From contig DAOUTP010000073.1 of assembly GCA_030626645.1 (NCBI GenBank), positions 1-8,129 of the forward strand: 8,129 bases of DNA, written 5' to 3'. Below, piece by piece: positions 7,056 through 8,129 of this stretch. Every line of letters starts with the position of its first letter. Position 1 is the stretch's first letter. A program made the position numbers and the translations under genes. The notes beneath the pieces are model-generated. The model was not told the origin of the DNA and made no database searches. It was given only the letters and a program-made list of their open reading frames with translations. This DNA comes from Candidatus Cloacimonadota bacterium. Its GTDB lineage: Bacteria; Cloacimonadota; Cloacimonadia; Cloacimonadales; TCS61.

Positions 7056-7835
7056 ATGAAAAAAAAAATAATTTTGACCTTAATATTGTTCATAATTGCA
7101 GGATGTGCAACACATAAAGAAATCTATCGGCAGGAAACCCGAGATAGATTTGAGATCCCTCTGCTACCAAAATGGGTTTATAATACACCCGATGATTTTG
7201 TGGTTGGAATATCACAAAAAAGTATGAATTCTGATGAAATGCAGGAAACTGCAAAACAGATGGCAGCAGTTATGGAAAGTAGAAATCATGCTTCGTATAC
7301 GATAGAAAAATATGCAGCTACTTCCAGTGAGAATATTTTAAAATCGAACGTTACTGAATTCAAATTGAACGTAAGTTCTTCACCGCAAAAGACTAAAGGA
7401 ATTTACAATTCACTTGAATTGGTAGATTCAGTAGAAGCACTTGCTTATTTCTTTGGTTTGTTCTCTACAAACAATAAGGAAATAGAAGCTTCTTACAAAA
7501 GATCTGATATCCGAAGGAATCCGTTGTACTTTGAGAAAGATAAGTTGGAAATTTCAGGAAATACAATAACTTGTTTTAAGACCGTGAGTTCATCCTCATT
7601 GGTTCTTGCCTGGGAAAAAGCAGCGGTGGAAGCAAGATCTGAAATTGCAAAATATCTTGAGAAAAAAGTTCAGTCTGCGATAATAAATACAGATGAGATC
7701 ACAGAAAAAAGATTAGCTTTAGAAACTTCTAAGAAACTTTCAAGGATGAAGCTAAAAGCTAGTTACATTACCACAGAACTGAAAGATAATTTAAGATTAT
7801 TCAAAGTTTATCATGAAATGGAAATCAGAAAATAG
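7056..7835 (+). CDS. Outer-envelope lipoprotein, LPP20-like, function unknown
   Basis: The 259-residue product starts with a lipoprotein signal: a KKK n-region, a hydrophobic stretch at 5-14 and a lipobox IAGC ending at Cys17. It should be lipidated and anchored in a membrane facing the periplasm or surface. After a short linker comes PKWVYNTPDDFVVGIS (38-53), resembling the opening of LPP20-type lipoproteins (Pro-x-Trp ... Val-Gly). Two helical Ala/Glu-rich segments follow, EMQETAKQMAAVMESR (61-76) and AWEKAAVEARSEIAKYLEKK (185-204); the second is the better match to the LPP20 helix. This suggests two related halves, but the similarity is faint. No catalytic motif was seen. A strong AAGGGG (7043-7048) lies 7 nt before the ATG, so the start is secure. 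A run of ten A follows the ATG. The next gene, kdsB, starts 25 bp downstream and is probably cotranscribed, which fits an envelope role. The family assignment is tentative; that it is a lipoprotein is well supported. Confidence 0.85.
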   Translation: MKKKIILTLILFIIAGCATHKEIYRQETRDRFEIPLLPKWVYNTPDDFVVGISQKSMNSDEMQETAKQMAAVMESRNHASYTIEKYAATSSENILKSNVTEFKLNVSSSPQKTKGIYNSLELVDSVEALAYFFGLFSTNNKEIEASYKRSDIRRNPLYFEKDKLEISGNTITCFKTVSSSSLVLAWEKAAVEARSEIAKYLEKKVQSAIINTDEITEKRLALETSKKLSRMKLKASYITTELKDNLRLFKVYHEMEIRK

Positions 7836-7853
7836 TAAGTAGTAAGGAGTAAG
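7833..7853 (+). repeat. Three tandem heptamers (TAGTAAG, TAGTAAG, GAGTAAG) carrying the kdsB Shine-Dalgarno
   Basis: The stop codon of the lipoprotein gene is the first three bases of a 7-bp unit repeated three times, the last with one T-to-G change. The period of 7 is not a multiple of 3, so TAG or TAA falls in all three frames within 20 bases. The junction of units 2 and 3 creates AAGGAG (7844-7849), a good ribosome site 11 nt before the kdsB ATG. Heptamer arrays can change copy number by slippage; with only three units this is speculative. Confidence 0.75.
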
Positions 7854-7860
7854 CAAAATA

Positions 7861-8129
7861 ATGAAAGTTATTGCAATAATTCCTGCCAGATTTGATTCCA
7901 CTCGTTTCCCCGGAAAACCTCTGGCAAAATTAGGAAATAAATACATTATCCAGCATGTTTATGAACAGGCGCAAAAAAGCGGTTTGTTTGCTGAAGTTAT
8001 TGTAGGAACAGATGATCAACGTATCTTCGAAGTTGTTAACGGATTTGGAGGAAAAGTAACTTTAACCAGCAAAAGACACAAAAGCGGTACAGATCGAGTA
8101 GCAGAAGTTTGTGATAAAATGCTTTGCTG
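7861..8129 (+). CDS. kdsB: 3-deoxy-manno-octulosonate cytidylyltransferase (CMP-KDO synthetase), partial: N-terminal 89 residues
   Basis: KdsB activates KDO by transferring CMP from CTP, giving CMP-KDO for the inner core of lipopolysaccharide; it is cytoplasmic. The visible 89 residues carry the family's CTP-binding signature IPARFDSTRFPGKPL (7-21), the GTDD motif (49-52) and HKSGTDRVAEV (73-83). These match the spacing of E. coli KdsB, which is about 250 residues long, so roughly two thirds of the gene lies beyond the window. The ATG is preceded by AAGGAG at 7844-7849 with an 11-nt spacer, somewhat long but the only good site, and the first residues MKVIAIIPAR align with the family start. 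Close spacing to the lipoprotein gene suggests a shared transcript. Related CMP-sugar synthetases (for example NeuA) share the opening motif, but the SGTDR motif favours KdsB. Confidence 0.93.
   Translation, partial: MKVIAIIPARFDSTRFPGKPLAKLGNKYIIQHVYEQAQKSGLFAEVIVGTDDQRIFEVVNGFGGKVTLTSKRHKSGTDRVAEVCDKMLC

Noticed and set aside
7059..7068. Run of ten A just after the lipoprotein start codon, a possible slippage or phase-variation site.
   Set aside because: A KKK start is normal for lipoprotein signals in AT-rich genomes, the frame is intact, and nothing else points to phase variation. Long-read or read-level indel counts could test it.

Overview
The window is AT-rich DNA (by eye, mid-30s % G+C) from a Gram-negative bacterium. 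Three things support the Gram-negative call: a KDO-activating enzyme (kdsB), a lipoprotein with a signal peptidase II box, and a secreted gingipain-family (C25) protease. Giant C25 proteins with a long beta-rich propeptide, an archaeal/eukaryotic-type ProRS and the overall AT-rich style fit the FCB side of the tree. My best guess is Candidatus Cloacimonadota or a close relative. This is inference from gene style, not from a marker comparison.

Layout. Bases 1-2489 (minus strand) are the first 829 codons of a secreted C25 protease, cut off by the window edge before its catalytic His/Cys region. After a 58-bp gap come two tightly coupled minus-strand genes, read in the order proS (4886-3363) then an S4-CinA/PncC fusion gene (3363-2548), joined by a TAATG stop/start overlap. 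The 243 bp at 4887-5129 is a divergent intergenic region with a plausible promoter facing each way. On the plus strand, mnmG (5130-6977) is followed by a 78-bp spacer holding two consecutive hairpins. Then come a lipoprotein with weak LPP20-like character (7056-7835), a 25-bp spacer that starts inside a 7-bp tandem repeat, and the beginning of kdsB (7861 to the window end).

How the genes fit together. The centre is a translation-quality block: ProS charges tRNA-Pro, MnmG (with MnmE, not in the window) modifies wobble U34 of tRNAs, and the S4 protein couples an RNA-binding fold to an NMN-deamidase fold. The flanks are envelope and export genes: the C25 protease, the lipoprotein and kdsB for LPS core synthesis.

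Most unusual items: (1) an S4 RNA-binding domain fused to a CinA-C/PncC NMN amidohydrolase domain that lacks the usual N-terminal MoCF domain; (2) two adjacent hairpins between mnmG and the lipoprotein gene, the second a 14-bp stem with a 3-nt loop ending four bases before the Shine-Dalgarno; (3) a TAGTAAG-type heptamer repeat that places stop codons in all three frames and supplies the kdsB Shine-Dalgarno. I saw no CRISPR array, tRNA, rRNA, insertion sequence or phage gene.
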